A stretch of 64,000 nt of DNA from Ascaris suum. Taxonomy: Eukaryota > Nematoda > Chromadorea > Rhabditida > Ascarididae. This document shows positions 1-14,134 of the stretch, piece after piece. Numbering within the stretch: position 1 is the stretch's first letter; each line of letters starts with the position of its first letter. Both the position numbers and the translations under genes were made by a program. The notes beneath the pieces are model-generated. The model had not been told where the DNA came from, searched no databases, and worked only from the letters and a program-made list of their open reading frames with translations. The stretch covers positions 1,612,001-1,676,000 of the forward strand of contig CM024186.1 of assembly GCA_013433145.1 (NCBI GenBank). Direction: 5' to 3'.

Positions 1-314
1 CCTCCCTCCTCAGTGTTATCGTTCACAGTTCATCAGTAGTTTTACTCTGCCGGGTTCTCGTGATATCGCAAGATTAATAATTGCCTTTAAAACTTATTCA
101 ACAATTTAAATTAATAATTTAGCCCATTATTTCAATAAGACAATGACCTTTAACGTGATCCTACCAGTAAGTTCAACTCACGATCGCACCGATTCCACCC
201 ACTTTGCATAATGTGTTGCATGTAACTGCACTATAAAATTAACTGACGCTGTCATGTAGCACCTCCTGTTCACGCTCGTTTAATAATTTAATAAAGAATC
301 AAATGAGGAAGAAT
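1..314. other. Noncoding, AT-rich left edge
   Basis: This lies 3' of the unidentified minus-strand gene and may hold its 3' UTR. I see no convincing ORF, RNA gene or repeat. Confidence 0.4.
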
Positions 315-3300
315 TTAATTAGATAACCTTGATGTCGAAGGTACATCCTGGTCATTGTGCTCATCGATCAACACTTGACCTACTTTCGACAACCAAATAC
401 CAAAATTGGCAATCGGCTGACTGCAATTCGACGACTCCATAACGCTTCCTTGCACATTTTCCCTGACCAAGTCAGGGAACAATTGCAGAATACTATAGAA
501 TAGATGTCGACAAAGCGATGTGGCATTCACGTTCGGTAAATGAAGGGATTCGTAGATCGAGTTGGCGACCGTGTGCAACTGCAAAGGCTATGCTTTTTGA
601 ATTTTAAGCTATTTTAAATCAAACAACGTATCTATACGAACTTCATATACGCAAGCATCCATCAGGATTTACGACATGAACAGCGTCGTATGCAAATTTT
701 CAGGTTTGAAAGACAGTGGCGCTACTAAGTAAGGATTGTGTCTAGCGGCTTACACTGTAAGTACGACTGGTGATACATACGCTTATCTGCCTCAACCAAC
801 TGAGAAAGAATGCAACTTTAAACGACGCATTGTTTGTGGCAAATCGTCGAAAAAAAACTCAGTGCTTGTACCCTGGTCCTTCCACTGCCCTCATGTTCAT
901 TGCAGTGTTACTCGTTATTGAAAAAACGTTCATCACTTAACTGCTATTAGGATCTGTAAGCTAATGACTGCCAAATGAGCTATGTTCCACTAATGTGGCC
1001 GTCTAAAAGTAAGACGAAGGAGCTCCTTGTGTCCCGCATCAACTGGCAGTAAAAAATTTCGACAATTGCCTGGGCAAGATCCGACTCCGATGACAAAAAC
1101 GTTCGGAAAAAAGTCATGTCAGTCAAGCTCGAAGATGCCCGATAATTCCCAGGGAAACAATGAAGATGCTTGTAAGTAATCAGTAAATACGCGATCGGCT
1201 GCGGTAAGATGCTCGTCAACGGCGGCAGAATCGATGAGCGTCAAAGGCGACACTCAGGATATCGGACACTAAGTAAAAGGTGGTAGAGTTCCTAAAAGTA
1301 AGTATGCGGAAGTGTCGAAATTTGAGCAATCTATAGCACACATCACTTCCGCGACCTGCAGCCGCCTACCTGTATTTCCTCTGCAACAGACCTAAATAAA
1401 TCAATACAGGTAGCACATTCGGCTAGAAAGGAAAAAAAATTTCGAAAAGACCTAATATTATCAAATAAAAAGTAAAATGTTGTCATAACCGCGAATCAAA
1501 AACAGTGTGAAGTGCATTCGCCAGGCATCCCAGGACCACTGTACAGTCAAATGAAGCTGAAACCATTCTTAACTACTTCGAGGAAGGATGAACGAGGATG
1601 CCAATATCATTACTTTTCCCAGTCTTCATCCGATAGCCTAAGGCAGGGGTCGAAAACTGTCACTAACTTAAGGATGCAGTCTTTCGCCCACAACAATCAG
1701 TAAGAACGCTGCTTCGTTTTTGCTGGCATTTATTCGCGAAGCAGCGCTACTCCGCTATCGCTCAAGTGCCCGTTGCTGCTGGGTAATCACCTAAGGTAAG
1801 TGGGTAGCGTCTTAATTACCCAAAGAAATGAAGCAACGCGATTTGAATACTCGCCGCTTAATGAAAGAAATGAATACGTGAAAAACGCACAACGCTAAGG
1901 GTTGAAAATGTAAAATTACGAACCGAATTATGTTGGCTGTGGAAAGTGACAAGAGCACCAATTAATGAAAGATTCTGTGATGATGAACACATCGAAGACA
2001 CCGTTCCAATATTGGCCAATAGCAATGAGAAGAACTAAAAAAGAATATCATTTCAGGCATTGGGACCACAAAAATGTATTCCAATATTGCGGTGAAATAA
2101 ACACCGATGAAATAAACACTCTTTCTTCTCCGATGAATCCGATTTAGTCGGACCGACACAACATGGTTAAACCCATTGAAGCAATGCCAAAAAACTATCA
2201 GCTATCATTCTACAATTTACCAATGAGGCTAATAGTTCATCATTGTACTACAAATGCTCAACGATCCTTCCCTTTTTTTCCGAGGACCCGACACAAATTT
2301 AGGAAACAACAAATTTTTCGGAAGCTTTGTTCAACTTCGACTGTCTTAAGGACAAGAAAAATGTTTGTAAGAAGACAAAGAAAAAAGACAACGAGTGAAA
2401 ATGAACTTACCTGCGTTTTTGGGCACAGAAGTGGCTCTTTCAAATCGTCACTCATTTCTTCTATGCAGTCTTCTATATTGGTGAGTGCTTCTAAGTATTT
2501 ACCTGCATCCAATCCCATCATTGAAGCGAGCAGCAACGAACAAAGAGACACTATCGGTGACTTACGTGGTACCTGAAGTTTGCGCTGATTCTTACCTTAC
2601 CTCTACTCTTTTTATTCTTGGAAAAAAATTGCCCTGAAATGTCGGGAAAGTCATACAGCAGTCTTTCAAAACCAGCTGAAGTAATTATAAATAGCTGAAA
2701 TCTCGAATCAAAAGACTCTAGTGAAACGCTTTCAGTGCAGAGAGTTAACCGCAACAGAATCAAACTCACGATGCATATTTGTAGACGTTATCGAATCACT
2801 TTGCCGTATGCACCTGTTCTACGCAACTAAACACTCTGTATAAGAGCTTGTCGAAGTAATCCTTCAAACCTCCTGCCTCACATAGAAAAACATAAAAACA
2901 AAGCGACAACTATATGAACCACAAAACCACATTACTGGCGTCTTCTGGTCTATCGCATTTTCGATGCGCTGTAAACAGGGGCGTAAATTCCACAAATGGT
3001 GGATGGGCTCCGGTCTCATTTTCAAAGGTCCAAAGCCCGGTAGGGAGGAGGGTTGGGAGGGGGGGGGGGGTGGGAGGGAGGAAACGCTTCCTGTGCGCTG
3101 TTTTTCTACGATGCCCCTGGCTATATTTTTAGCTTAATCAGTGAAATGAAATACATTACCATAACGATTGGTGCTGGAAAAGGAAACAACAAGGAAAAGG
3201 GAACTACAACCCCGATGCTGCCCTGAAGAAAACAGGGAGCTTCTCCGATTTTTGACAGGAGGCCCTCTCCTTTCTGCTCTCCACGACTCGGAAATTCCTG

Positions 3301-6300
3301 CAGAGATTCTCGAGGCTCATGAACCGCTCGAGCATAAAAGACTCAGTTTCAGCATAAAATGGTCCAGTTGGAGCATCCGAACCGATTACCCAGGAAATGG
3401 CTGAGAGGAGAGCTCCGACATTCGACGGCTACCAAGAATTGATGACAAAACATGGAACTGCATATTTCTTATTCTAGAAACTTCTTTCCTTTCAGTTCTG
3501 CAGGAACTTTAAAAGTTTCATTTCCACTCAAACTCCCCCCTTTCAGATTATACCCACCCCCCCCCCTCCACTTCCTCACAGCATGAGATTACTCCCTTAA
3601 TTCCGCAACTTATTCAGAAATTGCCAACTAATTTATGTTAGAGCATCGAACAGTATAACAGATATGAATCTTTATTATTTTCTTGATTTTTGCCATTCAA
3701 ATGCTTACGATATCGAAGAAGTCAAATAAGTGCTACCGTATTTTGTTGAATACGATTCCAGCAATCTTCAAGACGTTTAAGGTCAGCATCGTAGTTGTAA
3801 GCGGCTTCGACAGCGATAATCTCGAAAAGGCATTGACAAATAAGGCTCGCCGCCCCTGTACATCGAAACGAGAGCAACTCAATATAAAGCGTTGGCAGCT
3901 CAACCTTGAGAAACTCCCTGAGGTGACTGCTTTGAAGGAGATTCACACAACGCACCAAATATGTGATCAACAGGCAGTAATTGCTGAAAGAGATGAATAA
4001 ATCTCCATCTAAGCATTTTTGTTAGTATCGATAATTTTGCAGATTGAACATTACAAAGCAAACGCACAATACCATTTAAAGAGTCCTTTCCTTTTAGCAT
4101 CAATATCATCGATTCCCAAAAAACAATAGTTTAAACAGCCCTTATGGCAGTAGGTGAACGATGACCTAGAGGATAGTGAGTGGACAATAGGTGAACGAAA
4201 AAGGTGAATGCATCAGGTTGCCTTTGTCAAGCATTCATCTAGCACTCACATGCACCCCCCCCCCCCTCCCCTCCAAATACATAAAGCCCTCCTAAAAGAA
4301 AAAAAAAACAATCAAAAAAGATACATTTCCCAATAAATCAGCACAACTACATGATGTGAACACTTGAAAATACAATGACTGCAGCAAGGAGGCTCAATAT
4401 ATGGAATAGTCCTTCCCCTCCCCCCGCGGTCTAAAAAAATTAATTCATGCAAGATTATGGATAGCATAACTCAATTTCCAGAGAAACACCTCCTCTATTC
4501 ACACTCGATGGAAACGTCAAGAGAAAGAAAATCATTGAAATGGAAGAAAGTCGTTTATGAACATAAAATTTAGAAGGATAGGAGTCTGTTGATGCCTAAC
4601 AGGATAGCGATGGACTGCAAAAGAAGCATTAATCGCTTGCCATGAAGCAGCGATGAGTACGTCTTAAGAGATAGAAAAGTAAATCCGCATCCGAAAATAC
4701 AACGGAAATTATGTCTCAGTCTGACTGCACTATATGGATGAATCCTTTTTGGCCGGACAAAACCATACATATCCTGTAACCGCCGTTAGAAATAATGCAT
4801 TGCACGTCGCGTTTACAAAGGCCGGATTTTCGGAAATAAAAAGGTGAACTGAGGACAAAGTGTGCGGATATTAATCTACCTTGCACACTGTCGCGAAGTC
4901 CTTAATTTCGAAATCCACGACTTTACGTATCCGAGAGCCGTCTTCTCGCCAAGCAATGCAAACTCGCTCTTAAGGGAATACAACAATGTGCTATTTATTC
5001 GCACCTGCGTACTTTCATCGCACACTTCACATACGCATTCGAGTAGCTTGTCGAATTGTCGCGCAGCCAATGCCTGTGTGAGCACCTCTGCAAAACGAAC
5101 TCTGGCCTTACCTGCCCACACCTGTACGGTCACAGTCAAGCATATCTTACGTTCAGCTACATATACTCAAAGAATGAAGTGCACGTCAAATAAAATCATT
5201 TATTAAAACTTCTAGAAAATCACAAAGTTGTGTGACGTTCATAAATCGGTAGCTTGAAGACAATCAAATGAGACGGGAGAAGATAGGAAGAAGAAAGGAG
5301 CAAAATGCAGAAAGGAAGAGAGGAGAAGGCGGGCAATTTGTGCGGATTAAGCCATATAAAAAACGACAGTCAATTTCAATTCCGCGAGTGCCATATATTC
5401 ATTAGAAGACGACGAAAAAAATGCACTCAGACAATAAAAGCATTACGACAAATAACCCTTCATAACTTATAATCGAATAATCACCAAAGCTATTGTTGTG
5501 CCGAAAACATATAACAGTTGATGTTTTTAGCTACGCTTTACTCCTCTCATGGCGGAAATGTCCGGCAGGATTAGGACTTCACACCTTAAATAGAGGTCAA
5601 CAGTGTCGATCATCTGCTGAACATCACATCATCACTACACATAAAAATAAATAGCCGAGAACCGAGGCTAGCAGACAGATAAGTAGAAATCCGAGCTAGG
5701 TGAGCTAAGTATAATTAGAAATCGGAGCGACGTGGGCTGAAAGTCAAGGATATGATTCAAAAAAGCCTCTGCCTCATGTGAATGCATTCCAGAATAAAGC
5801 TATTACCTATGACCAAGGTGCAAAGTAACTTATGCATCAAGAGGTCATTAACAATTCCATATGGCCATTTAGAGCTTATCATCCATAATAAATCCCCACA
5901 TACCGCAATAAACGTTTAAAAAAATTCCAAAGCAGGCCCCTGGAATTCGATGGCCGCCGAAACAGAGGAGGTCTTCCTCTTCAGGGATCCTCTCGAAAAA
6001 CGTCTCGAGCCTTGAATATTAACACTAATTTCGGCAGCAAAGTCAATCGGTGAGCAGTAATATTAAATATCAAGCGAACAGCAGCAACGAATTGCATACT
6101 AACCTGGCAAGGTGTTATCGCTGTCATTGCAGTTGCATATCGCCGCTTTGATTTGTTCCTTCGTCGGTACCACCTCAAAAGCTCAGTTAACGGCTCCATA
6201 GCTCAAATTTAAGCATGCCATGATTCAATGTTGCAAAATAAACCCATAAGCACACGAGGTACATATATTAACAAAATGTGGCGCTGGAAATTGTGTAGTG

Positions 6301-6692
6301 CATAGATACATGAAATCGCAACTATCGATTCAGTGAGAATGATCCGAAGGGTGAAATAGGTAAGCATTTTAGCCTGCAGAATTCAGGTAAAAACAAATAT
6401 TTTATAAAATAAGTCACATAGACATATCATACTTCAAATGAACACAAATCCTCCGAGTCAGCGAACCAAACTGAAACTTGACGAGCAGATACTGCACCGT
6501 TTCTGCTAAAACGGTGAAGAATTTTCCGCATATTAGAGCAGTTTTTCCGTAGAAAACGGGATAAAATTGCAAAAGTAAAGACAACGCACCTTGGGAGGGG
6601 GCGGCATTGTTCGGTCTGGTAAATGCGTCCTGATCGGCCGATGTGAACGAGAGATAGACCTCTCTTCGCAGCACATAAAACAATACCTCCTC
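315..6692 (-). CDS. Unidentified multi-exon gene (helical protein), 5' end not found
   Basis: I do not recognise the family. Six exons have usable splice sites and join in frame: 6692-6590, 6181-6104, 5087-5005, 3904-3737, 2572-2411 and 578-315, giving about 285 codons and ending at a TAA at 317-315. Donors include GTAAGT after 2411 and GTTAGT after 6104; acceptors include ttttgcag before 5087 and tttgcag before 578. Two acceptors are weak (ctgag before 6181, ctcaag before 3904). The protein looks mainly alpha-helical and rich in Leu and Cys, with stretches such as EVLTQALAARQFDKLLECVC and AAYNYDADLKRLEDCWNRIQ, so a HEAT- or TPR-like fold is possible. No membrane segment or signal peptide is visible. 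Another exon may lie near 1.1-1.26 kb, where a 43-codon open stretch ends at a TGA at 1121-1119. The exons seem real, but whether they all belong to one gene is an inference. Confidence 0.45.
3048..3083 (+). other. G-rich run with G-quadruplex potential
   Basis: Several G3+ blocks including a run of about 12 G. Similar runs occur as G or C tracts near 4255, 25759, 31554, 32160, 34962, 45437, 53221 and 56160. Confidence 0.6.
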
Positions 6693-9600
6693 CTGAAAAC
6701 AAAATTGCAGCAATCAATAAACGACGATCGCTTTACAATTTATGAATTACATACGCAATCAATCATCAAGGACTTTGCCTAAATTTGAGGAAATGAACTA
6801 AAATTGTGGTAAAGTGTCGCAGTACTTACACTGGTTTCAACTGTTAAATTGGCTGTAATGAATAAATGCGCAAACATATATGGATCTTTGCTGAAATACA
6901 CCAAAAAAATAAAAGAAAACAAACAGTCGAATCACTTTCTGTTTACGAGGTAAGATGGTACACTCAATTTGGAACATGTCTGTCGTCACTTCATGTCTTT
7001 CTGTGCGCTAAACTCGACAGTCCCTTCTTCCTTCCCCCATCCGCTAATACTTCGCCATTCGACTGTCCTCTCAACTGCATAGCTTATACAGGGATAATTT
7101 ATCAGGTGGTACAGTGATAATTTAAGTGATGGCTGCATTAAATGTTTCTGATCTATATTGGATAAATGTGTTATATGTGGTAAACGATAAAAATGCCCCA
7201 TGAAAGATGATATTACCCGCAGATCCGATGGCAATGGAAGTTCCGTGACGCGTGTAGGTGCCTTCACGCAATCCGCTACGAAAAGTGCCGCAATATACCG
7301 CAATGAAGCAACTGAAACGACTGCAATCGATAACGATAAACTTGAATAACTATAATAAAGAAATAAGCCATGCAAGCATATTTTCTCTCTTTGTGGTTTA
7401 AAAAAAGAGAGAGAGGAAAAAATCCAACAGTACGACTCACCGCTCAACAGGAAAGAACACAATGCAACAAAAAAACAATGCTCAGAGATATTACCGGCTT
7501 CTTTCCGTAGGATAGAGGCATCTAATCGTCAACACAAATGAGGTTCAATGTAAGTTAGAGCACAAAAATATATTATCTATGAGAAAGAAATATTAGCAAT
7601 ACTAGCAGTAGAAGGTGCTGCTGCACTATTAGCAGAGTGAATACTGCAAGCAACCATCTGTCAGCAACATAACGGGAACAATAATAACAGTGGTGTGCCG
7701 CTTCACGTCAAGCTATATGCCAATATTGCAACCAGCTTATAACCATCCTACAACTTGTTAGACCATGCATTTCCTGCATTGCTATGTACAATTGAAACGC
7801 TTGCATTTAGTGTAAATGCATCACTAGCGACAACATTGGCCAAGAATATCAGTGATAACGAAGCAAAGTTTGCATTCACTCATAAACTCTTATATCCGTT
7901 TTTTATATTCTTTTTTTCTTATTTCATAAATTTTTTCACTATTATTTTTTTAATGTTTCATAAAATTATATTCGAAGCTCAAAAGATTGGAAAAAAATAC
8001 GTTCAAAGAAAATCGGTATGCAGATGCGTAGATTTAAATTGTCGGTGTGTTTATAGTTAGTTGGCAATACGAAGATATCCTGAACTCCGAACTGCTTCGA
8101 TGCACAAAATGCAGTAGCACCGTTGGCTGCTGCACGAAAAATCCACGGATGACCTGCAGATTAGTCACTCACATTAGCAAAAACAATTTACAGCTCCGAT
8201 TAAATAAATAATAAATCTTTGAAGAGCAATCACCGCAAAAAAATTCCCTTCTTTCGTTTAAAATACGCCTCAACTAAAAAAACCTAAAATTCACCAATAA
8301 AACACATAATGTGAAGAGCTCAAGACAGTAGCAGGAAGCGGTAACGCAATGAACGGAAGGAAGGGAGGCTATAATACATACAGCCTCGAGCACTTGTATG
8401 TCTAAGAACGTGAAAGTCAGCGGATATCAATGCAGCGGACACTTGTATTTTGTGTTAAGTTCAATTGACCTCATACCTGGAACAAAGATTTATTTCTAAG
8501 GTATGATAGTGGACCCTTATGTCTAGTCATCAACTGATTCCTTGACGAATAAAAGTATAATATTAAGAAATACAGCTACAATATTGGAAATACCTATTTT
8601 TATTGAATTTATTATAAGAAATCAGTTTCTTTTTACCACATATATTCATTAAAAAATTCGTGCAATGTAAGGATATCGACGCGAAATATAACGAAAGCAG
8701 AAAATGGGCTTTTCTAGCACAGCGAAAAACGCATAACACATTTCTGTGTTATAATGTTGTGCTAATTAAACATAGCAATTGAGAGTCACAATTGGGATCT
8801 CTAACACAAACACTGCAAAGGAAACGTTTTTGCGCTTTGGTGATAATCCACTATAGACCAATTCATTCTACCCTTTATTTCAATCATTTCACCATCTTTG
8901 AGTAAAAACAATACAAATAAGGTACAAATCTCATGGACTTCAACGGTTATCGCAATGAAATATTTGCACTTTTAATTTTAAAAAAATGCAAAAATAGTCT
9001 TCCCTCATCCAATCTAATTTGCATATGCTTGAAGTGCTAAGCAAATATTCCGCTTCTTTATTAAACAACCATTACCACTATGCATATTTAAAAATCCATT
9101 AGAATTAATAAAAGAAATTCGAGAAGACCAACCGGCAAAGGTGGTAATATCGAAATAGTGCTTCGGTTTGAGACACGTGTATTTCACCGGCTCTCCCTAT
9201 AACATGCGTTTGAGTAAACGGTACACAAAAACGACGCAAACCATTAAGGCTCAAATATAAAACACACTCCTAAGCAACTCTTTATGTTGAAAGACGGTCT
9301 TTCACAGATTGTTCCAGTTAGTTCGACATTATTCTCTTCGAAGTATCTGACAGGATAATCGAAACTTCCGGCTTCAAAAGGTATTCCTGAAACATTCTGC
9401 GAGCATCAGCACCGATATCACCATTACAACAGAGGATGCGGTATACAGGCATGCAGCCGTCGAAACCGATACGACCGGAGAGCACTGCCACATGACCTCT
9501 GCCCAACCCATAGGAAGGAAAGCACTGCAGCGTTGTTCGACATAGTCGTGCGTGCGCTTTTAAACCACTCAAAGATTGGATTATGTTCGGGTTGAGATTC

Positions 9601-12120
9601 GGGTAAGGATAAAAAATTCGGGTTGGAAAGGATGCAACAGGCGACGCGACGGGAGTGAAGTCTGATTGTGTTCACGCACAGTGGCTGCAGGGGTCTGAAA
9701 TGTATTTGGAAGAATTTCTGTATAAAGCAAAACAATTCATATTATCATTAGCGATCAGATCACAAGGAGCCGCCATGTCCCATGAAAATCAGCTACAAGC
9801 TGGCAACGATGGGAGAAGCGGGAAGCGGCATAAGTGATGGGTCCATCTATTACTGGATCCTTACCCGCATCGTAACTTTAGTGTTGGCAAATCGCTTATG
9901 TGCTGCGATCAACGGGATAGGATTTTGATGAGTGAGGATCATGTCGACAGATATTAAAACCGAATCGGCATTTGTCGCTTAGCCCGTTTAGCAGAAATTT
10001 AATAGACATTAGCAAACAAACAGACATGAAAAAGGCTCGTTTAGTCACTGTCATGTGATTGTCGTTTGGGTGGCTTTCGGGGTCTACTGATCTGCCTTGG
10101 TATTCCGACCGTCAAAGTGTAGCTGTTAAGGAAATAAAGGAAGCAAATTCATCCCAAGATAAAGCAAAATAAAACGAAAAATGGGAAAGCACTGTACATT
10201 TTAGAGAGGCTTTGAAACTCCGCTCGCTTATCTATGCATTTTTCGCCGGTAAACAGCAACCGGTAAACTCCGACTCCAGCATATTTATTCACATCATATA
10301 TTAGCTCAATTCCGGCCTTCTCCCCCTAGCCCCTCCTCTCCCCCTATAATTAGACAGAGGATGAAGAGTCTGCATGTAGTCAGCGAGTTCAACTTCGGAA
10401 GTCCAATATAGGTTGATAGGTTCATTAGGAAAGACACAAACATTCGTTATTACTGAGTATGATTCAATGATTATCGCCTTTATCACCACTATTTCTCTCA
10501 ACAATATTCGTTACGAATTTTTTAATGTTCCCCTTCTTCAAATAAATGCACAAAAAGCAAACAACATATTAATGAACATAACAACGGAAAAGCAAACCAC
10601 TGAAACACCATCATTTCAATAACCGTTCTTCAATTTCGAAATAAATTCTTTGAAAATGTGTACTCTTCCAAATAAATCCTCTCGGCATTGAATATCGAAA
10701 GAAAAAGCTAAATTAAATTATGCCAAAAATAGCATCAACTCATACGTACCTGAAAGTTCAACCAGAGGATGTCGATACGCTTTGGCGCAAAATTATAGAA
10801 ACGTAGAGACACTATTTCCCGTGATCGCGCCGACGGCCAGTTTCCAATACCAAGAAATCTGTTCAAGTCACGACGACTGAAATTCACCAATGACATCGCG
10901 TGATGAATCCATTAAAAACTGTTGTCGAATGATCGCAATTGATGCCTTCTGAATATCATGATCGACCTCTAAGCGCAACTTTGTCGGTTTCTGAAGCCAG
11001 AAATTATGGAATTTCAACGAAAATGAACAATCTTGTCTCGATTAGAACATGACACTGCAACACATTCAACTATGGACGATTGCAAACATATAATCCTTGA
11101 AAAGCTAAACAAACATATCTGACTGCCGGGTTTTCCACAGAAAGAGCCAAACAGGCTTCGCCTGTCCAAATGGAAAAATGAAACCTCCACAACAACGTGC
11201 TCAACAACAAATTACTGCCGCACTGCGTGAACCATAATGTGGTGGCAACGTATACCAATGGTTGAGTTCATAACCGGCAGGCTAATGACGATCGCAAACA
11301 CATAATCGGTGGAAGGCTGTCTCTTCGCTATCCGTATGCTCGATATCGGCCATTTCTAGAGCCGTTGAGTCATTAACAAATTTCAAATAAGCTTTTACCT
11401 GGTGCACATCGTTAAGGAAGGCAAAAAAAGGTTAGCCCGTCGGTGAAATCTAGGTCAAATTTGATAAAACCCACGTATTGACGCTCTCAGATAGCCTCGA
11501 AGCGTCATAGTAATACTATTGCAACCATGGTACCGCTCGCAAAACCGTGATACCTTCAATTCTGAACACACCGCAACCTCCCAAAACGCCTTTCTCAAGA
11601 ACGAAGAGTGGGCGAAGTGGGGGAGAGAAATGTCTAGGTAACTACTCTCCCAATACTTCGGTAGACCAAATAATCTTCAGAAGGCGTAGTGAGGACGGCG
11701 ATTTAGGGTTCAGGATCGGACCATATGAACGCTGCCCTACTAGTTGACTTGGTGAGGTACTCGTTTTTATATTTCGATACTCCCACTTCCAAATCCACCA
11801 CAAAACGATGAATCTATCAAATACAAGCCTTCTTTCAAAAAAATAATAAATACGATAGCAGAAGACGTCTATCGTGACTGCGTCCGGCACAAATTGTGAA
11901 CATAATTCGAGTAGAGAACATTTTATTTCCTTCAGATCACATAAAAACCAACAAGGCGGGACAACAACTTAAAAAGATGGAATACGCCACAGAAGCAACC
12001 ACAACGCGTTATCGAAAAACGCCTCCACAAACCCATCATAACAACCATTCCAATGGTGAGCATTAACTAAACGTGCAGCTGTTTAAATACACATCATATA
12101 GCGCAACAAAAAAAAAAAAA
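6693..12120. other. Mostly noncoding stretch
   Basis: No gene can be named here. The 5' exons of the gene at 0.3-6.7 kb may lie at 7.2-7.5 kb on the minus strand, where an acceptor (gattgcag, near 7330) and a donor (GTAATA, near 7220) bound an open stretch whose frame I could not settle. A short open stretch at 9318-9572 on the minus strand ends at a stop and contains the segment GFDGCMPVYRIL, vaguely like the end of a laminin-G domain, but it has no supporting neighbours. An AATAAA at 11927-11922 on the minus strand is a plausible poly(A) signal for the TCTP gene. Confidence 0.4.
11922..11927 (-). terminator. Candidate poly(A) signal of the TCTP gene
   Basis: AATAAA on the minus strand about 195 nt downstream of the TCTP stop codon. 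It is the first canonical hexamer I find on that side. Position and sequence are seen; use is inferred. Confidence 0.35.
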
Positions 12121-14097
12121 TCACTGCTTTTCCTCGACCAGTGCCTCCTTGACGAGCATAAGGTAGGGCACTTCTCCTTCGGGCTCATCTCGATATTCCA
12201 CGATCGCTACCTGCCCGTCACCATGACCCTCTGCCATCTTCTCACCTGCAAAGCACATCTGCAAACTGCCCGGCATCCAAAGTCCACAAGGACTAAGCAT
12301 ACAATGAACCACCTCTTCCTATACAGCAATGGCGCTTCGCACGAAGATTCTTATGACAACAGTAAATAAATACTGCCTCATTTCGTTAATACTGTGAGTG
12401 CGAGCCAAGAACTGTCGGTGATCTCGTCAAGCACTATCTCTTATAACTTCAATACCGCGCAGAACATAACTAAGTTCAATCAGCCCGGTAGTAGCAGCAA
12501 TAACCACTGCCTGGCTGCTGCACTTTGAAACCCTTTGCGGGTAAAGGGGTTGAAGGGTATGTGAAGCTGCACAACCGAAACCCTACTTCCCCGGCAGCCG
12601 GAACCCGAAACCCAACTTAGCAGCACCGAAACTTAAAATTGCCAAGCAAAAAAGCAAAGGCGAACCGATAAAGAACTGTAGCTGCTTGAAGCGGTCCTTG
12701 CTGAGCAAAGAAACAACCCACGCCTGTATCTTCTTCTTGAACTCGTTGATCTCCTCCTCAGATTTGCCGTTCTTAGCCATCAGATCAACAACTTTCTTCA
12801 TAAACGACTTTATGTAACTCTTGAACGTAGCCACATTCTCGTAGCAGCTCATCTCCTGCAACGTTCAATTCACAGCAATTCACATACAAGACCAGCCGGT
12901 CAAAACAACTTCATTTTAACAGTCCCCAGCATGGAAAATCCTCTCCCCCTCCCTTGACTAGTATCCTTCCCTCAGAACAACCCTTCCCCGATACTTCCTA
13001 ATAACGCTCCCAAGTCAACCTTCTCATCAAATACCCCGAAGGTGGACCAGCAACCACCCCACTTGAAAGACCTATCGATAATTGAGAACATTTTCTCATT
13101 AAACGTAAAAGTCTCACTTGCAGTCGATGGTTAAGTACGAAATCGATGCCTCGTTCAATATGCTCTTCGGTACCTTCATCCACATCCTCTCCTTCGGCCG
13201 ATGGATTCGCTCCAGCGAGCACTATGTCGCCTTCCTTCCTCACCACTTGTTTTCCCTTGAATTCCCAAATGAGGCCATCAACCAACTTCATCGGAAACGA
13301 GTCCGAGCACAACTCGTCATCTGAACATTCATCCATCTGCCCGCATATGCACTCTCTTACAATTATTCTTAAATACAAAGGCACCGTTTGAAGGATCTAA
13401 AAGGAATCTGTGGTGTGTGAATGAGCATCTGGAAGGTAAACTTCATGCTTCCAGCACAGCAGAAGAGTACCAAGCAAGATGCACATCTCATCGCTATACC
13501 ACACGATGACTCGTTCGATGCGTATTTGAATGCTGTGCACGAACGCAACCTCGACAACTGGTTGCAGAACGCTATGCGGTTGTCTGGTATCGGTGTATAC
13601 AGCAATAACGCAACAAACTTAAGGAGTGTGGCTTGAGTTACTCATATCAGAAGATACTGACATTAATCTCTGAAAATTAACGATTCAAAAAAATTTTTTT
13701 AATTTAAAGAAACTTTGAGAAATAGCATATTTGAAGCAGAAACGGGAAAACCCAATCTAAGTGCATGTACCCGTCACCCGGCGTTACATTACTCGTGTAG
13801 AATCCATTCACCGCCTAGGAGACAATGTCGCCGAATGCTCTGAGAGTTCTCGACTCTAAGAACTTTTTGTAGTCTCAGCACCCTTCCATGAAAGAAATTG
13901 TAAACCTCTCTGGAAAGCCGACGAACCGAACTTTCAGTATTTCTGAAAGTTTTCTGATGTCTGCAATCAAAGCAAAGACCACAACTGATGAAATTTAGTG
14001 GCGAACATAACAGTTCTGATTGGAGCACTGATCGCAAGCAAAAAATCCAAAAAATGATTAAACAAGAACCTGTGAAAGCATCCTTGAAGATTAGCAT
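12121..14097 (-). CDS. tct-1: Translationally controlled tumour protein (TCTP), complete, 4 exons
   Basis: Exons are 14097-14070, 13320-13118, 12855-12666 and 12245-12121, joining in phase to 181 codons plus TGA, the usual family length. The protein starts MLIFKDAFTDDELCSDSF, carries TCTP signature 1 (IVLAGANPSAEG) in exon 2 and signature 2 (FKKKIQAWVVSLLSKDRFKQ) at about 116-135 in exon 3, and ends with EVPYLMLVKEALVEEKQ. TCTP is a small, abundant cytosolic protein that binds calcium and microtubules and acts in growth, translation and survival; helminth versions are also released and show histamine-releasing activity. The first exon is only 28 nt. One oddity is the last residue, Gln, where C. 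elegans and human TCTP end in Cys. The gene lies 941 bp downstream of RPLP0 on the same strand. A 13-nt T-run follows the stop codon directly. Confidence 0.97.
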
Positions 14098-14131
14098 TCC
14101 GTAGCGACCTCTTTACCCACGAAGATCGAAT

Positions 14132-14134
14132 CCT
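14132..14134 (-). promoter_or_regulatory. Candidate trans-splice (or 5' UTR intron) acceptor of TCTP
   Basis: An attgcag/GATTC acceptor on the minus strand would place the mRNA body start at 14132, 35 nt before the ATG. Nematode mRNAs often receive a spliced leader at such sites. The sequence is seen; spliced-leader use is inferred. Confidence 0.35.

Noticed and set aside
2596..2694. Exon-like 33-codon stretch with good acceptor and GTAAGA donor
   Set aside because: It would leave an intron of only 23 nt before the next exon at 2572, too short to be spliced, so it is left out of the model.
6986..7462. 158-aa minus-strand ORF
   Set aside because: The first half is hydrophobic low-complexity sequence crossing a likely intron; only the part between the acceptor near 7330 and the donor near 7220 might be coding, and its frame is unclear.
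9318..9572. Minus-strand ORF with a GFDGCM segment like the end of a laminin-G domain
   Set aside because: The match is a few residues only, and no other domain part lies nearby.
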